Of a stretch of DNA of 33,750 nt, positions 32,670-33,750 are shown in pieces. The stretch lies in assembly GCF_013179555.1 (NCBI RefSeq), contig NZ_JABMCR010000011.1, positions 1 to 33,750 on the forward strand. Reading direction: 5' to 3'. Position 1 is the first letter of the stretch, and each line of letters starts with the position of its first letter. The notes under the pieces are model-generated. The model did no database searches. It had not been told where the DNA came from and saw only the letters and a program-made list of their open reading frames with translations. The DNA is from Bacillus haikouensis. GTDB lineage: Bacteria; Bacillota; Bacilli; Bacillales; Bacillaceae_B. The position numbers and the translations under genes were made by a program.

Positions 32670-32706
32670 GAACACTATCTTTACCACTATGATGTAAAGG
32701 GTGTTC
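32670..32706. promoter_or_regulatory. Hairpin covering the ribosome binding site of the next gene
   Basis: GAACAC/GTGTTC and CTTTAC/GTAAAG form a two-part stem that ends 4 bases before the ATG at 32711. The only ribosome binding site, AAAGGG, is in its 3' arm and would be masked when folded. The flanking T-runs also make it look like a bidirectional terminator, so it could do either job. Confidence 0.5.
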
Positions 32707-32710
32707 TTTT

Positions 32711-33202
32711 ATGAAGAATAGAAAACGACTGATAACGTTAATGGCCCTGCTTCCCTGGTTGTCCATTCCACTTCTGAGCAAAAAAACGTTAAAAAGATTT
32801 CTACCCGGTACACTTTTTATGTGTGTATATTTAGTCGCAGAGGGCACAGTAGCAACCAGGAGAAAATGGTGGTGGTTCCCTTTTTCCATAAGACCGAATG
32901 TATTGGCTGAATTGCCATTGATTCTGGGTCCATTTTTTGTTGGATCATTTTGGATTTTCAAATATACGTACGGCAAGTTCTCGATGTATCTTTTACTTAA
33001 TTTGATGGTCGATTCTTTTTTCACGATCTTCATGTTGAATTGGTTCAAGAAAATTGGATATGTCACCCTGATCAGGTTTACAAGATTACAGCTATCATTA
33101 CTCTTCATGTTAAAGTCCATCTTGATGTATGGATTTCAGTATTATTATGAGGAATTTTTTTCCGGCAGGGTTAATAACGAGGAAAAATTAGAAGGATTGT
33201 AA
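32711..33202 (+). CDS. Integral membrane protein of unknown function
   Basis: A 163-aa protein with about four hydrophobic segments: near residues 8-22, 33-46, 68-85 and 90-112, with a further amphipathic stretch near 125-145 (LSLLFMLKSILMYGFQYYYEEFF). The Trp-rich turn RRKWWWFPFSIRPN lies near residue 50. I do not recognise the family. AAAGGG lies 9 bases before the ATG, but inside a hairpin. A strong terminator follows, so it is probably a single-gene unit. It is AT-rich compared with its neighbours. Confidence 0.7.
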   Translation: MKNRKRLITLMALLPWLSIPLLSKKTLKRFLPGTLFMCVYLVAEGTVATRRKWWWFPFSIRPNVLAELPLILGPFFVGSFWIFKYTYGKFSMYLLLNLMVDSFFTIFMLNWFKKIGYVTLIRFTRLQLSLLFMLKSILMYGFQYYYEEFFSGRVNNEEKLEGL

Positions 33203-33223
33203 ATTCACCTATGGACAAAAAAG

Positions 33224-33258
33224 GCTCTCATCGCAATTTGAACGATGAGAGCTTTTTT
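33224..33258. terminator. Bidirectional terminator
   Basis: GCTCTCATCG and CGATGAGAGC (33243-33252) form a perfect 10-bp stem with T6 on the plus strand and a T-rich tail on the minus strand. It serves the membrane protein gene and the convergent BCCT gene. Confidence 0.9.
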
Positions 33259-33267
33259 ATATGGATG

Positions 33268-33750
33268 CTATTTTCGTATATTATATTTCCACGCTTTGTC
33301 TTTATCCATCATTTTCTTCGCAGCGTAAATCAATATAAATTGAACGACAATAATCGGCAGACCCATCAGGCCTGAAATCACTTCAAGCGGAGCCAGTCCC
33401 CCGATGCGCATCAGCAGTAGAGCAAGAGCTGCTATAACCCCTGCGATCACGATACGGAGCAGTTTTGCCGGTTCATGTTCACTCATATCCCTCGTACTTG
33501 TATAGGCCGCTACCGTATAGGTAGTCGAATCAAGTGTAGTCGTTAAGAATATCAGTGCTACTATAACAAATATAACAATCATGGTGCCGCCAATAGGAAG
33601 AGTATAAAGAATCTCAGGAATTGCCGCCATCCGTTCATCCTGCTTGACAAGCTGCAGGATAGACAGCTCCCCTGTGAGGTAGCGGTGGACCCCCAATCCG
33701 CCGAGGACACCGGTCGCAATCCATGAAATCATCGTCGGGGCTAACAGATA
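33268..33750 (-). CDS. BCCT-family betaine/choline/carnitine transporter, C-terminal part
   Basis: The last 160 codons of a transporter that enters from the right edge; the frame is open to 33750 with YLLAPT before MISW. The segment IFLTTTLDSTTYTVAAYTSTRDM matches the conserved late BCCT segment, followed by two TM helices (VIAGVIAALALLLMRIGG and PIIVVQFILIYAAKK) and a short basic tail. BCCT proteins take up glycine betaine, choline or carnitine by sodium or proton symport for osmoprotection. The substrate-binding tryptophans lie outside the window, so substrate cannot be judged. Confidence 0.8.
   Translation of the reverse strand, partial: YLLAPTMISWIATGVLGGLGVHRYLTGELSILQLVKQDERMAAIPEILYTLPIGGTMIVIFVIVALIFLTTTLDSTTYTVAAYTSTRDMSEHEPAKLLRIVIAGVIAALALLLMRIGGLAPLEVISGLMGLPIIVVQFILIYAAKKMMDKDKAWKYNIRK

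Noticed and set aside
32659-33120. 153-codon minus-strand frame
   Set aside because: Lies opposite the membrane protein gene, which has the better ribosome binding site, hydrophobic pattern and terminator.

Overview
The window looks like chromosome of a moderately low-GC, aerobic, endospore-forming Bacillaceae (Bacillus sensu lato; the species cannot be fixed from here). The evidence is a CotF-family spore coat protein, a BclA-like collagen-repeat protein, a KatX-type catalase behind a forespore-type promoter, an aa3-600 menaquinol oxidase operon (qoxABCD), a YerO/SwrC-type regulator and RND pump pair, type 2 GMP reductase, and strong AGGAGG ribosome binding sites with several GTG and TTG starts. 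No rRNA, tRNA, IS element, prophage or CRISPR array was seen.

Layout. (1) 1-6960: a tightly coupled minus-strand operon, rhbA-B-C-D-E, for an NRPS-independent citrate/hydroxamate siderophore of the schizokinen/rhizobactin type, behind a promoter whose spacer is a perfect Fur box. The second synthetase (rhbF type) is not in the window, but an ORF starts at 42 and runs off the left edge. (2) 7283-8491: a facing MFS protein, probably the siderophore exporter. (3) 8547-10357: a divergent MFS/MarR pair with two matching operator-like repeats around the MFS promoter. (4) 10519-13277: katX and guaC, divergent, with a sigma-F-like promoter before katX and PurBox-like sites before guaC. (5) 13281-13461: a structured dispersed-type repeat and a 12-bp hairpin, then a Mn-type CDF efflux protein. 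(6) 14640-18823: a TetR regulator divergent from a 1022-residue RND pump, with two TGAC-n5-AGTCA operator-like sites between them.

(7) 18974-20957: a NERD-domain/zinc-ribbon protein, an array of six exact-period 21-bp repeats, and two small genes. (8) 21148-23324: an iron-dependent alcohol dehydrogenase and a CotF/YhcQ-like coat protein. (9) 23450-25400: a tetR-MFS operon with an 18-bp perfect palindrome at the tetR promoter. (10) 25501-27171: a collagen-like surface protein with 45-residue super-repeats. (11) 27415-31340: qoxABCD, whose QoxA lacks the usual lipobox cysteine and ends in a His/acid-rich tail. (12) 31595-33750: a possible 30-codon ORF, a DUF2935 protein, an unknown membrane protein and the C-terminal part of a BCCT osmolyte transporter.

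The genes fall into independent modules: iron acquisition (Fur), drug and metal efflux with local repressors (MarR, TetR x2), spore-related proteins (KatX, coat, collagen-like), purine salvage, and aerobic respiration. No wholly new multi-gene system is evident. The least explained elements are the 21-bp repeat array beside the NERD gene, the super-repeated collagen gene, and the structured intergenic repeats.
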